64,000 nt of DNA from Polyangiaceae bacterium (GTDB lineage: Bacteria > Myxococcota_A > Polyangia > Polyangiales > Polyangiaceae). The DNA is taken from contig JABTUA010000001.1 of the NCBI GenBank assembly GCA_015075635.1, positions 3,410,001-3,474,000 on the forward strand. The letters run 5' to 3'. Positions 42,994 through 52,905 of the stretch are shown here, piece after piece. The position numbers were made by a program, and so were the translations under genes. A model generated the notes under the pieces. The model was not told the origin of the DNA, searched no databases, and worked only from the letters and a program-made list of their open reading frames with translations. Each line of letters begins with the position of its first letter. The first letter of the stretch is position 1.

Positions 42994-44517
42994 GTGGCAA
43001 AGCTCGGCTCGGTCTCGGTCTTTCGCGGTCTCTGCCTGCTCTTCGGCGCGCTCGCGCTCTTGTCGTGGGCACCCATCGCCGCGGCGCTGACCTCGCCCAT
43101 CAGCGGCGCCGTCGCGTACCCATCGACCGGCCCGAAGCTCTACCTGCCCTTCCCTGCGGGCTACAAGATCAAGATCCTGTCGGGGTACAGCCCGAGCGGC
43201 GGCTCCAGCCTGCACGCCGACACCAACGCGACCAGCAAGGCGAACGACTACTACGCGCTCGACCTGGTGTTCGACGGACAACCGAACTTCGGCAAGGGTC
43301 TGCCGGTGGTGGCGCCGCTCCCGGGCAAGGTGGTCAGGGCCGGCTGGGCGACCTCCGGCTGGGCCAACTACGGCCAGCGCGTGATCCTGGAGCACGACCT
43401 GGGCGACGGGCACAAGTACCACAGCCTGTACGCGCACCTGGACTCGGTGAGCGTCGCCGAGGGCGCCAGCGTGAGCGTGGGACAGAAGCTCGGGACCCTC
43501 GGGCAATCCTGCATGGGCACGCTCTCGTGCAGCTCGTTCTCGACACCACACCTGCACTGGGCGCTGCACCGCAACAGCCTGGTCGGCGGCAGCGGCACCG
43601 GCGGCTCCTACGGTGGCAACGCGGTGGTACCGGAGCCGATGGACGGCACGGAGAACCTCAAGCAAGGCATGATCATCACCAGCACCAACAGCGACAATCC
43701 GGTCTGCGGAGACTCCGTCTGCAACGGAACCGAGACGCCGGCCACCTGCCCCGGCGACTGCAAGCTGTGCGAGCTGATCCCGTCGCAAGGGCGCATCGTG
43801 GACGAGAGCGAGACCCTCTGCTTCAAGCAGTCGGGCTCGCCCCAGTATTGGTACCCCGCGAGCGCGGGCTACGGCAATTCGCTCTACTACACCCACGCCA
43901 CCAGCGATCCGAACCCGGACAACTACTCGGTGTGGGAGCTCGACTTCGCCGAGGCCGGCAACTACAGCGTGGAGGTCTACACCGCCAAGAGCCACGCGCA
44001 GTCGAAGCAGGCGAAGTACACCGTCAAGCACGGCGGGCAGAGCTCGCAGAAGACCGTCGACCAGTCGGCCCAAGACGGCTGGCAGCCCCTCGGCACCTAC
44101 GCCTTTGCCAAGGGGGCCACGCAGTCCGTTCGGCTCGACGACAACACCGGCGAGGCCCTGAGCCTGAAGCGACAGCTGGTGTTCGACGCGATCCGTCTAA
44201 CCCGCATCACCGGCAGCGGCGGCAGCGGCGGAGCTTCGAGCGGCGGCGCGGCGGGCACGGCCGGTTTGGCCGGCGCGGCCGGCGGCGTCGCCGCGGGCGG
44301 CGGTCAGAGCGCCGGCGGCACCTCCGCCACGGGCGGCTCGCCGAGCTCCGGCGGCGGACCCGGCGTCGGCGCCGGCGGCTCCATGACCAGCGAGGACGAG
44401 GCCGGAGGCTGCGCCTGCCGCGCCGCGCGCGAAGGCGGACGAGCGTCGCTCGGCGCGCTGGCCGCGCTGCTCTTCAGTTGCGCCGCAGTTGGTCGGCGAC
44501 GTCGACGAGAGCGCTGA
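42994..44517 (+). CDS. M23 peptidase with MYXO-CTERM-like tail
   Basis: A 507-residue secreted protein. Signal peptide at residues 1-31. The LytM/M23 domain (about 60-195) has H74 in SLHADTNA, H148 in SLYAHLDS and the HLH metal motif at 186-188, so it is likely a zinc endopeptidase cutting peptidoglycan crosslinks or bacterial proteins. A Cys-containing segment (CGDSVCNGTETPATCPGDC) and a beta-sandwich (about 300-405) follow. A Gly/Ser/Ala linker leads to GGCACRAA, a hydrophobic helix and RRRRRER, the layout of a MYXO-CTERM sorting tail. Surface display is inferred. Its end overlaps the VWA gene by 44 bp. Confidence 0.87.
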   Translation: MAKLGSVSVFRGLCLLFGALALLSWAPIAAALTSPISGAVAYPSTGPKLYLPFPAGYKIKILSGYSPSGGSSLHADTNATSKANDYYALDLVFDGQPNFGKGLPVVAPLPGKVVRAGWATSGWANYGQRVILEHDLGDGHKYHSLYAHLDSVSVAEGASVSVGQKLGTLGQSCMGTLSCSSFSTPHLHWALHRNSLVGGSGTGGSYGGNAVVPEPMDGTENLKQGMIITSTNSDNPVCGDSVCNGTETPATCPGDCKLCELIPSQGRIVDESETLCFKQSGSPQYWYPASAGYGNSLYYTHATSDPNPDNYSVWELDFAEAGNYSVEVYTAKSHAQSKQAKYTVKHGGQSSQKTVDQSAQDGWQPLGTYAFAKGATQSVRLDDNTGEALSLKRQLVFDAIRLTRITGSGGSGGASSGGAAGTAGLAGAAGGVAAGGGQSAGGTSATGGSPSSGGGPGVGAGGSMTSEDEAGGCACRAAREGGRASLGALAALLFSCAAVGRRRRRER

Positions 44518-46639
44518 GCTCCCGGCGCTCCGGGAGCCCGTCGTGCGCCGCGCGGGAGAGCTCCGACACGCGCTCGAGCGACCAGCCGAGCGCGCGCGGG
44601 CTCCCGCGCAGCACCTCGGCGAACGCCGCCACCGACACGCCGAAGCGGAAGCTCGGGGGCATCTGCTCGAAGCTCTGGAACACGCGCTCCGGTGACATCC
44701 TGACCTCCGACTCGAGCGCGCGAGCCCCCGGTCCCCCGGCTGCCGGCTTGTGCCGGAGCGAGACCTTGACCGGCGACACGCCGGCGCGGGAAAAGACGAG
44801 GTCGTAGAGCGCCGTGACCGAGTGGCCGGAGCCGATCTCCCCGCCGTCGACCTCGTCCTTCCGATAGTCGCCGTCGGCCACGTCGCGGTTCTCGTAGCCG
44901 ATCAGGCGGTACTCCCTGACGACGCTCGGGTCCATCTCGACCTGGATCTTCACGTCGCGGGCGATGACGTGCAGCATGCCCTGAACCGACGCGCCGAAGA
45001 CCCGCTCGGCGTCGCGCTCACTGCCGACGTACGAGTAGTTGCCGTCACCGGCGTCGGCTAGGCGCTCCATGGTCGAGTCGCGGTAGTTCCCGCGCCCGAA
45101 GCCCACCGTGGAGAGCGTGATGCCCTGGCGACGCTGGGCCTCGATGAGCGCCAGGAGCTGGTCGGGGCGCATCGGCCCCACGTTGGCGTCGCCGTCCGAG
45201 AGCACCACCACGCGGCTCTCGTGCCCGGGTCGCTGTGCGCGGGCGGCCAGCGCGTAGGCCAGCTGGATGCCGCTAGCCATGGCGGTGGAGCCGCCGGCGT
45301 CGAGCTGATCGATGGCGCGCAGGATGGCAACCTGGTTCGCGGCCGGCGTCGGCGGGAGCAGCTCGCGCACGCCACCCGCGTAGGTGCACAGCGCGACGCT
45401 GTCCGAAGCTCTGAGCTCCCGAGTGAGCAAGCGCAGGCTGTGCTGCACCAGACCGATGCGGTCCGGCCCCTGCATCGAGCCGCTGGTGTCCACCAAATAG
45501 GTGAGGTGGAGCGGCGGCCGCGCGCTCGGCGGAACGCGCCGGCCCTGGACCGCCACCCGCAGGAAGTGGCGTCCGGGCTCGAAGGGCGAGGGCGCCGCGT
45601 CGAGGTGCACCAGGAACGGCGCGTCGCCCGGCGCGTCTTCCGGACCGGGGTAGCCGTAGTCGAAGGCGTTCAGCATCTCCTCGGGACGCACTGCGGCGAG
45701 GGGCGGCAGCGCGCCTTCTTCGAGCCGGCGCTTGACGAAGAAATACGAGCCCGTGTCCACGTCCACGGCGAAGGTCGAGAAGCGGTCCTGCTTGGGATCG
45801 ACGACGGGATTCACGCCGTGATCGGCGAAGTCGTCGCCGCTCTCGCGTTCGCCGCTGTTGCCGCCTTCGAGGTCGCGCCCGTCCTCCAGCCCCCAGAGCT
45901 CACCACGCGCGCTGCCAGGCTCGCTGCCCAGGGAGGCGGACACGAGCCCGAGCGCGCCGAACTCCTGCGCGTCCGCCAGCGCTCGCGCTCGCGCCAGCGT
46001 CTCACCGGAGCCAGAGCTCTTGCCCTTCGCGCCGTGGCGCCCGCGTTCGCCACGACCGTCCGACTCCCCGAGCGCGAGCTTACCGCCGCCGCCGCGGTTG
46101 CCTCCCCCGGGCTGCACCTCGCGCTCCGCGCTCGCCCGAAGGTAGTGCTGCATCAGGACGATCTGCTCGCGCTCTGCCTCTTCGGCGAGCTCCTCCGGCG
46201 GCGGCGCGAAGTGCGCGGCCGAGCCCAGCACGCCGGCGGAGAGCGAGAGCGAGCTCCCGAAGTAGCCGAGCCCCGTCAGGCGCACGAAGAATCGGCGCAC
46301 CGGCGAGCGCGTTCGAGGCTCGACCTCCACGTCCACGACGAAGTCGCCGAAGCTCTGCGCGAAGCGCTGACCCAGCTTCATCTCGAAGAAGCCCACGCTC
46401 GCGTCGCTCGGATCCGCCTCGGTCGGGACGATGCACGGCTTGTCGTCGAGCGCCACACCGATGACGACGCGACCGCGCCTGACCCGCACCAGCTGCAGCC
46501 GCTGGCGGCCCAGCACCTCCGCCGGCATCACGAAATCCGCGCCGTCTTCACCGAGGGTGTAGTCCCGTGCGGGAGACAGAATCACGTCGTGGATCACGTC
46601 GCCGAGCCACGACACCCGAACGCGCAGCGAGGGGGTCAT
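44474..46639 (-). CDS. VWA-domain protein (YfbK-type)
   Basis: A 721-residue protein. The N-terminal 120 residues form a beta-rich region without a signal. A hydrophobic stretch near 125-145 (GYFGSSLSLSAGVLGSAAHF) may be a membrane anchor, and a Gly-rich linker follows. The motif FSTFAVDVDTGSYFFVKRRL near residue 290 and the VWA domain with MIDAS DTSGSM (about residue 381) match the YfbK/VWA family, as does the C-terminal DUF3520-like region (DLVFSRAGVSPVKVSLRHKP). Family members are poorly characterised metal-dependent adhesion or stress proteins. Confidence 0.85.
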   Translation of the reverse strand: MTPSLRVRVSWLGDVIHDVILSPARDYTLGEDGADFVMPAEVLGRQRLQLVRVRRGRVVIGVALDDKPCIVPTEADPSDASVGFFEMKLGQRFAQSFGDFVVDVEVEPRTRSPVRRFFVRLTGLGYFGSSLSLSAGVLGSAAHFAPPPEELAEEAEREQIVLMQHYLRASAEREVQPGGGNRGGGGKLALGESDGRGERGRHGAKGKSSGSGETLARARALADAQEFGALGLVSASLGSEPGSARGELWGLEDGRDLEGGNSGERESGDDFADHGVNPVVDPKQDRFSTFAVDVDTGSYFFVKRRLEEGALPPLAAVRPEEMLNAFDYGYPGPEDAPGDAPFLVHLDAAPSPFEPGRHFLRVAVQGRRVPPSARPPLHLTYLVDTSGSMQGPDRIGLVQHSLRLLTRELRASDSVALCTYAGGVRELLPPTPAANQVAILRAIDQLDAGGSTAMASGIQLAYALAARAQRPGHESRVVVLSDGDANVGPMRPDQLLALIEAQRRQGITLSTVGFGRGNYRDSTMERLADAGDGNYSYVGSERDAERVFGASVQGMLHVIARDVKIQVEMDPSVVREYRLIGYENRDVADGDYRKDEVDGGEIGSGHSVTALYDLVFSRAGVSPVKVSLRHKPAAGGPGARALESEVRMSPERVFQSFEQMPPSFRFGVSVAAFAEVLRGSPRALGWSLERVSELSRAAHDGLPERRELSALVDVADQLRRN

Positions 46640-46675
46640 CGCCGGGATTCGACAGCGCGTGCCCGGGCGAGTTCC

Positions 46676-47782
46676 TCAGCGCACGTCCCAGACCGCGAGC
46701 ACGCACGACAGGTCGCCGTTCTTCAGGCGGTGGCGCTCGGCGCCGGGCGGCGTGCGAAACGGCGTGTCCGGCCCGAGCAAGACCGCGACCCGATGCCCCG
46801 GCCCGAGACGGCCCAGCACCTCGCCGAGCTCGGCGTAGAGCGACCGCCCCGCCGCGAGCCGCTCTCCATACGGCGGGTTCACGATCACCAGGCCCGGCGG
46901 CGAAGTGCTGCGCAGGCTCCCGAGCTCGGCGCGCGCGAGCTCGACGTGGGCCGAGGCCCGCTTGGCATTCCGGCGGGCCAGCGCGACCGCGTCCGGATCC
47001 CGGTCGAACCCCGACACGCGCGGGCCGCTGTCTTTGACCCGCGCCCGCGCGCGAGCTTTGAGCACGCCCAGACGTTTCTCCAAGCTCGGGTCGAAGCTCG
47101 CCCAGCGCTCGAAGCCGAAGCGCGCTCGCGAGAGGCCTGGCGCCACGCCCCGCGCCCACAGATCCGCCTCGATGGGCAGGGTGCCGGAGCCACACATGGG
47201 GTCGACCAGCGGCCGCCGCCGATCCCAGCCGCTCATGCGCAAGAGCGCCGCGGCGAGGGTCTCCTTCAGCGGCGCGGTCGAGCCCGGCTCGCGATAGCCG
47301 CGCCGGTGCAGCGACTCTCCGACCAGATCGAGCGCGATCGTCACTCTGCCCCGCGCGAGGCGCACGAAGATGCTGACGTCCGGATCCCTCCGATCGACGG
47401 ACGGTCGCGCGCCGACGAGCGCGCGCAACCGATCCGCGACCGCGTCCTTGGTGCGCATCGCCAGAAACATCGTGTTGTCGAGGCCGGGAGCGGTGCCCAC
47501 GGCGCTCACTGCCAGCGTCGTGTCGGGAGTCAGGTGCTTCTCCCAGGCGATCTCCCGCGCCGCGTCATACAGGTCGCGTTCGCTCCGGCACGGCGCGTCC
47601 GCCAGCGGAAACAGCACGCGCAGCGCGATGCGGCTCTCCAGGCAGACCCGGTAGGCGTCCTCCCAGCGCCCGGACAGCTCGACACCGCCGACCACGCCGC
47701 GCACGCGACCCACGTCGAGCTCCGAGAGCTCGTCCGAGAGCGCACGCTCCACGCCCATGGGTGCGGTCACGAAGAACTTCAT
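46676..47782 (-). CDS. RlmL/THUMP-type rRNA methyltransferase
   Basis: A 368-residue cytoplasmic protein. The N-terminal THUMP/ferredoxin-like domain starts MKFFVTAPMGVERALSDELS and RNA binding is expected there. The SAM-dependent domain has LVDPMCGSGTLPIEADLWAR and the catalytic NPPYG in LVIVNPPYGERLAAG, the motif of N2-guanine methyltransferases. It corresponds to the N-terminal half of E. coli RlmL, which makes m2G2445 in 23S rRNA. The exact site modified is inferred. Confidence 0.87.
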   Translation of the reverse strand: MKFFVTAPMGVERALSDELSELDVGRVRGVVGGVELSGRWEDAYRVCLESRIALRVLFPLADAPCRSERDLYDAAREIAWEKHLTPDTTLAVSAVGTAPGLDNTMFLAMRTKDAVADRLRALVGARPSVDRRDPDVSIFVRLARGRVTIALDLVGESLHRRGYREPGSTAPLKETLAAALLRMSGWDRRRPLVDPMCGSGTLPIEADLWARGVAPGLSRARFGFERWASFDPSLEKRLGVLKARARARVKDSGPRVSGFDRDPDAVALARRNAKRASAHVELARAELGSLRSTSPPGLVIVNPPYGERLAAGRSLYAELGEVLGRLGPGHRVAVLLGPDTPFRTPPGAERHRLKNGDLSCVLAVWDVR

Positions 47783-47824
47783 GAAGTGATCTCGGGTGGG
47801 GCAGGCCCGTGATACCCTGAACCG

Positions 47825-48721
47825 ATGCCGCGCGCGACGAAGAGCGCCGTCGGCCGGGTCGCGGCCTGTGTGCTCGCGGCCGCGCTGGCGTTCGCCAAGA
47901 GCCTCGCCCCGAGCACCGCGGAGCCCAGGCCCGTGCCGCCTGCGGCCCCGAACGGTCCGCAGAAAGCGCCGGCGCCTCGTTGCCCACCCGAGATGGTCGA
48001 CGTCGGCGGGCGCTTCTGCGTCGACCGCTTCGAGGCCTCCCTGGTCGATGCCACGAGCGGACGCCGGCTCTCACCGTATTACCACCCGAGCCCGGTGCTC
48101 GCGCAGCGGGACCGGCGAGAGTGGGAAGTCCGAGCGCTCGACAAGGGGCCGCTGTCGGCGCGCGCCATCCCCTTGCCGGAGCTGCCCGCCTGGCAGCTCG
48201 AGCCGAGCGTGACACCGCGCGCGACCTCGGAGCCCGCGCGGGTCCCGAGCGCCTACCTGGATCTGGAGGCCGCGCGGCTCGCCTGCGCCAACGCCGGCAA
48301 GCGTTTGTGCAAGAAGCGCGAGTGGCTGATGGCCTGCCGCTCCGAGCGCGCCACGCGTCACCCATACGGCGAGGCGCTCGATCCCGCGCGCTGCAACCTG
48401 GCCGCTCCGACCCATCCGGCCATCGTGCTGCACGGCAAGCACGAGCTCGGCGGTCGCGACCCGCGCCTGAACCTGGTCGAGCACGGCGGTCGCACCTTGC
48501 TCCGTCCGACCGGCACGCTGCTCGGCTGCGCCGGGTCCTGGGAGGCCGACGCCGTCTGGGACATGGAAGGCAACCTCGACGAGTGGATCGACGATCCGGC
48601 CGGGACCTTCGTGGGCGGCTTCTACGCCCGCGACACCCACTGGGGCTGCGACGCGAAGGTCGAGATCCACTCCGCCGACTACTACGACTACAGCCTGGGT
48701 GCGCGCTGCTGCGCGGACTAG
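47825..48721 (+). CDS. SUMF1/formylglycine-enzyme-like secreted protein
   Basis: A 298-residue protein with an N-terminal signal (VGRVAACVLAAALAFAKSLA). The SUMF1-like fold is seen in PPEMVDVGGRFCVDRFEASL, ACANAGKRLCKKREWLMACR, GSWEADAVWDMEGNLDEWID and FVGGFYARDTHWGCDAKVEI. The paired catalytic Cys arrangement of true formylglycine enzymes is not clearly present, so a binding or structural role is possible. Its stop codon (48719-48721) is part of the terminal repeat of the MITE-like element. Confidence 0.8.
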   Translation: MPRATKSAVGRVAACVLAAALAFAKSLAPSTAEPRPVPPAAPNGPQKAPAPRCPPEMVDVGGRFCVDRFEASLVDATSGRRLSPYYHPSPVLAQRDRREWEVRALDKGPLSARAIPLPELPAWQLEPSVTPRATSEPARVPSAYLDLEAARLACANAGKRLCKKREWLMACRSERATRHPYGEALDPARCNLAAPTHPAIVLHGKHELGGRDPRLNLVEHGGRTLLRPTGTLLGCAGSWEADAVWDMEGNLDEWIDDPAGTFVGGFYARDTHWGCDAKVEIHSADYYDYSLGARCCAD

Positions 48722-48920
48722 GGGGTGTCCCTAGTTCGGCGGGCGATGGCCGCAGGCCGAGCCCTGGGATTGCGTGGGCAGTCTTGCCACGAGCAGATCG
48801 CGATCCGACACAGTGGCCGGAGTGCGAATACCGGCCGGGACCGGCGGCGGCTGTTCCGACAGTGTGGAAGCGTCGCGCGGCGTTCGCCGACAGCGGCGGA
48901 GTGAGATCGGGGGACACCCC

Positions 48921-48924
<4 letters not shown>
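48719..48924. repeat. MITE-like element, copy (c), 206 bp
   Basis: Terminal inverted repeats TAGGGGGTGTCCC (left) and GGGGACACCCCCTA (right). Inside are GGGCAGTCTTGCC, GCAGATCGCGATCCG, ATACCGGCCGGGACCGGC and GGAAGCGTCGCGCGGCGTT. No coding capacity. It fills the space between two convergent genes and provides the stop codons of both. Its right part matches copy (d) at 55658 in opposite orientation. Confidence 0.72.
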
Positions 48925-50128
<1,204 letters not shown>

Positions 50129-50132
<4 letters not shown>

Positions 50133-50935
50133 GACAGTTCCTTCTCCGGGTTCTCCAGCACTTCCTTGAAGCGCTTCGCCATGAGGCCGGCCTGATACCC
50201 GTCTGCGACCCGGTGGTCAAACGACGCCCCGATGCTCAGCGTCGGGCGCACTACGACCCGCCCCTCCAGCGCCGCCGGCGCGTCCCGGACCGCCCCCACC
50301 GTGAGGCAGATGGGCGTGCGCGACGGCGGGAAGAGCGGGGCCTGGCCCACGGTCAGCCCGAAGCCGGCGACGCTGGTCACCATCGCCGAGCCGAAGGCGT
50401 CATAGGGGACGCCGAGCTTCGACAGGTTCAGGTCGAAGTCGTAGGTCAAGCGCTCGCCCGCCTGCATGGCGACGCGCACCAAGGCCGGCGGCAGACGCGC
50501 CATCAGGCGAGCCGTCTCCTGCGTCGGATGATCCTTCTTCACCCGGATGCGCTCCGCGCGGGTCGAGAGCTCGGACGCGAGCTCGACCAGCGACTTCTCG
50601 TCCACGCGGCTGACCTTGGTCCCGGCCAGGTTCTCGCCGCCCTCGAACGCGACCTGGAAGAAGATGTCCACGGTGTCGCGCACGTAGATGCGCCCGCGCC
50701 GGATGATGGCGTTGACCTCGGGGCGCGACGCGATGGCCGCCGCCACTGCCTTGCCCACCAGGTGAGTCAGCGTGACCTTGACGCCGCTCTCGTCGCGCAC
50801 CTTCTCGACGAACGCCAGCGCGCGCGTCGCGTCCACGTCGATGATCCCGTACACGGTCGGGTCCCGCGGGGGTCCCCAGGCGTGGACGGCCATGGTGCGC
50901 CACGCGGGCAGGTTCTCGAGGCGGCGGAAGCTCAC
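50129..50935 (-). CDS. Stand-alone E2-type acyltransferase domain
   Basis: A 268-residue protein matching only the catalytic domain of 2-oxo acid dehydrogenase E2 components (chloramphenicol-acetyltransferase fold). The active-site motif is [20 protein letters not shown] (HxxxDG), and the N terminus has [20 protein letters not shown]. Lipoyl and peripheral-subunit domains are missing, so it is not a normal E2 subunit. It may acylate some other substrate or scaffold. It overlaps argG by 4 bp and the next upstream gene by 4 bp, making one operon. Confidence 0.83.
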
Positions 50936-51477
50936 GGTGGCGGAGCAGAACCGCGACGCGACCCGAGCGCAAGGGCCTGCTCGATGTCGCGGCTGTCCGG
51001 CACGCCGCTCCGCCGCCAGACCTCCCGACCGGAGCGATCCAGGACCACCAGCGTCGGCACCTGGCTGATCGTGCCGAACGGGCCGCCACCGGTCAGGGTC
51101 AGCGAGTCCGCCATGGCCACCGGGTAGGAGAGCGCGAGGGTCGAGCGGTACGCGGCGGCCAGCTGGGCGTATTTGGGAGCCTCGAGCACGACCGCGCCGG
51201 CGTTGGCGCGGGGAACGTGAGAGTGCAGCACGCTCTCCAGCCGCTGCGCCATCACCTGAGAGGCCAGATCGTAGGTGGTGACGAACAGGACGGCGGTCGC
51301 CCGGCCGCGGGTGGTGGCGCTCGACAGCTCGGTCCCGTCGGTGGTCCCGAACGCGAACTCGACGGGGGCGCGGCTGGTGTCCGGCCGGTCCGCGGCCAGC
51401 GGCTCCGGAGTCGGCCGGCAGCTCGCGAGCCCCGAGAGCAGGATGAGACCAGCAGAAAACCGGGAGAAACGCGGCAT
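50932..51477 (-). CDS. Thioredoxin-like lipoprotein
   Basis: A 181-residue protein from ATG 51477: MPRFSRFSAGLILLSGLASC is a lipoprotein signal. The mature part looks like a TlpA/thioredoxin fold (GRATAVLFVTTYDLASQVMA, TISQVPTLVVLDRSGREVWR), with the cis-proline VPTLVV segment visible. The CxxC active site is replaced (TTYD), so redox activity is unlikely. It probably acts as a periplasmic binding or structural protein. It overlaps both neighbours in the argG operon. Confidence 0.75.
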   Translation of the reverse strand: MPRFSRFSAGLILLSGLASCRPTPEPLAADRPDTSRAPVEFAFGTTDGTELSSATTRGRATAVLFVTTYDLASQVMAQRLESVLHSHVPRANAGAVVLEAPKYAQLAAAYRSTLALSYPVAMADSLTLTGGGPFGTISQVPTLVVLDRSGREVWRRSGVPDSRDIEQALALGSRRGSAPPP

Positions 51478-52190
51478 CAGGACGACGGGGCGGCGGGTCC
51501 GACGCTGTACTCCGGCTCGAACAGATCCGCGAACATCAGCAGCGCTTCGGGGTACTCGCGTCCGCTGCGGCGGTGGGCGAGGACGACCAGCGCGAGCTCG
51601 TCCACCAGGAGGCTCAAGCCAGCGCCCTCCAGCCGCACTCCGAACAGCTCGTCGCCCGGCCGCGGCGCGGCCTCGCTCTGGACGATGGGATCGTGGCGGA
51701 CCCAGTCGAAGCCGACGCCCGGGCGATAGCCGCAGGCCAGGACCTGGACGAAGTCGAGGTAGAGCGGCGAGACGATGGTGGCGATGCGGCTCCCGTCGCT
51801 CGACACGCCGGAGAGGGCGCGCATCGGCGTGCCGGGGGTGACCGCTTCCTCGAGCGAGCCGATGGCGGCGGCGATGCGTGCGCGGCGCGCGGGCTCGGAC
51901 TCGACCGCCAAGAGCGGCGCGTAGACGGCGATGCGCGGGACGCGCAGTCGTTCCGAGTCGTGCTCGAGGGCGCTCAGCCAGAGGTCCCGAGCGTTCGCGT
52001 CGAGGGACTTGTAGGCCATGGCTGCGGCCAGCGCGGCTTCGGCGTCGGTCGCCATGGCGTCGAGCCACTCGCACCAAGCCGCGATCACGCGAGGGTCCAC
52101 GCCGGCGGCGACCGCACTCGGCAGCGCCGACTCCCCAACTGCGCCGGTCGTCGCCGGCTGCGCCCGCCGACCTGGCGGCACCTCGCTCAT
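51477..52190 (-). CDS. Conserved hypothetical protein
   Basis: A 237-residue protein without signal peptide, mostly helical in the first 130 residues (VIAAWCEWLDAMATDAEAAL, ARRARIAAAIGSLEEAV) and mixed after (SRIATIVSPLYLDFVQVLAC, LSLLVDELALVVLAHRRSGR). It overlaps the TlpA-like gene by one base (ATGA) and is the first gene of the argG operon. No family recognised. Confidence 0.65.
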   Translation of the reverse strand: MSEVPPGRRAQPATTGAVGESALPSAVAAGVDPRVIAAWCEWLDAMATDAEAALAAAMAYKSLDANARDLWLSALEHDSERLRVPRIAVYAPLLAVESEPARRARIAAAIGSLEEAVTPGTPMRALSGVSSDGSRIATIVSPLYLDFVQVLACGYRPGVGFDWVRHDPIVQSEAAPRPGDELFGVRLEGAGLSLLVDELALVVLAHRRSGREYPEALLMFADLFEPEYSVGPAAPSS

Positions 52191-52279
52191 GGCCGGCCGA
52201 CCCTAGAGGATCGAGCAAGGGCTCGCAACCGTCTTCGCAGCTTCGCCAAACGTCGAACGACTACGCCGTCTTCGCCTCG

Positions 52280-52510
52280 TCACGGCTCGATGATCAGGCC
52301 GAGCTCGTGCACGAGGTCCGCCAGGACTTCGTCGAGCTCGCGAGCTCTGCTCGCGTGCGCAGCGATGACCAAGTCACCGCCTCGCTCGGCGAACAGCGCA
52401 CCGAGCCCCTCGCTCGCCTCGAAGATCCCCTTCACGAACACCACGTCGCGGGCACGTACGCGCACGTTGCGGCACACCAGATCTCCGTCCACGAGGGGAG
52501 CCACGGACAT
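52280..52510 (-). CDS. DUF4911-like small protein
   Basis: A 76-residue protein: VRARDVVFVKGIFEASEGLG, then ALFAERGGDLVIAAHASRAR and ELDEVLADLVHELG. The VKGIxEASxGLxxxFAE pattern is that of the small DUF4911 family of unknown function, found in several delta-type bacteria. It is a separate transcription unit upstream of the argG operon on the same strand. Confidence 0.7.
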   Translation of the reverse strand: MSVAPLVDGDLVCRNVRVRARDVVFVKGIFEASEGLGALFAERGGDLVIAAHASRARELDEVLADLVHELGLIIEP

Positions 52511-52905
52511 GGGCGGAAGTTAGCGCGGACTTCGCCCCGAGCCCAATGATCCGCGGGCAGCAGCAGTCTCGATCGGTTCTCCCCGAGTCGATCTGGGTCG
52601 CCACCACCGGCGGGGAAGTGGTGACCCGGGACGGGGCGGTAGAGAGGAGCATGGGCCACACAGGAGCAAGCGCCATGTGGCGTAGAACGGGAAACAACAG
52701 AGCCTGCGGCGGTCGAGCTCTGCCAGGTGGAAGATGACGTTGGCGCCCAGTGCTTCACCGGCGCCCCCGAATAGCCACACCCTCCGCTCCAGCGCCGGGC
52801 CCGTACTGACCTCAATTGCGAATCTGCACCGAGCGGGGCTGCGGGCAGCGCCCGCGAACCCGAGCTGTCTCATCCCCCGGAAACGAGCTAGCTTCCCGGG
52901 CCCGC
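52511..52905. other. Intergenic stretch without a convincing gene
   Basis: The 395 bp between two divergent genes carry only weak frames on both strands. A minus-strand frame (around FAIEVSTGPALERRVWLFGG) may be a decayed gene remnant, but it has no recognisable family and no clear start. Confidence 0.3.
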
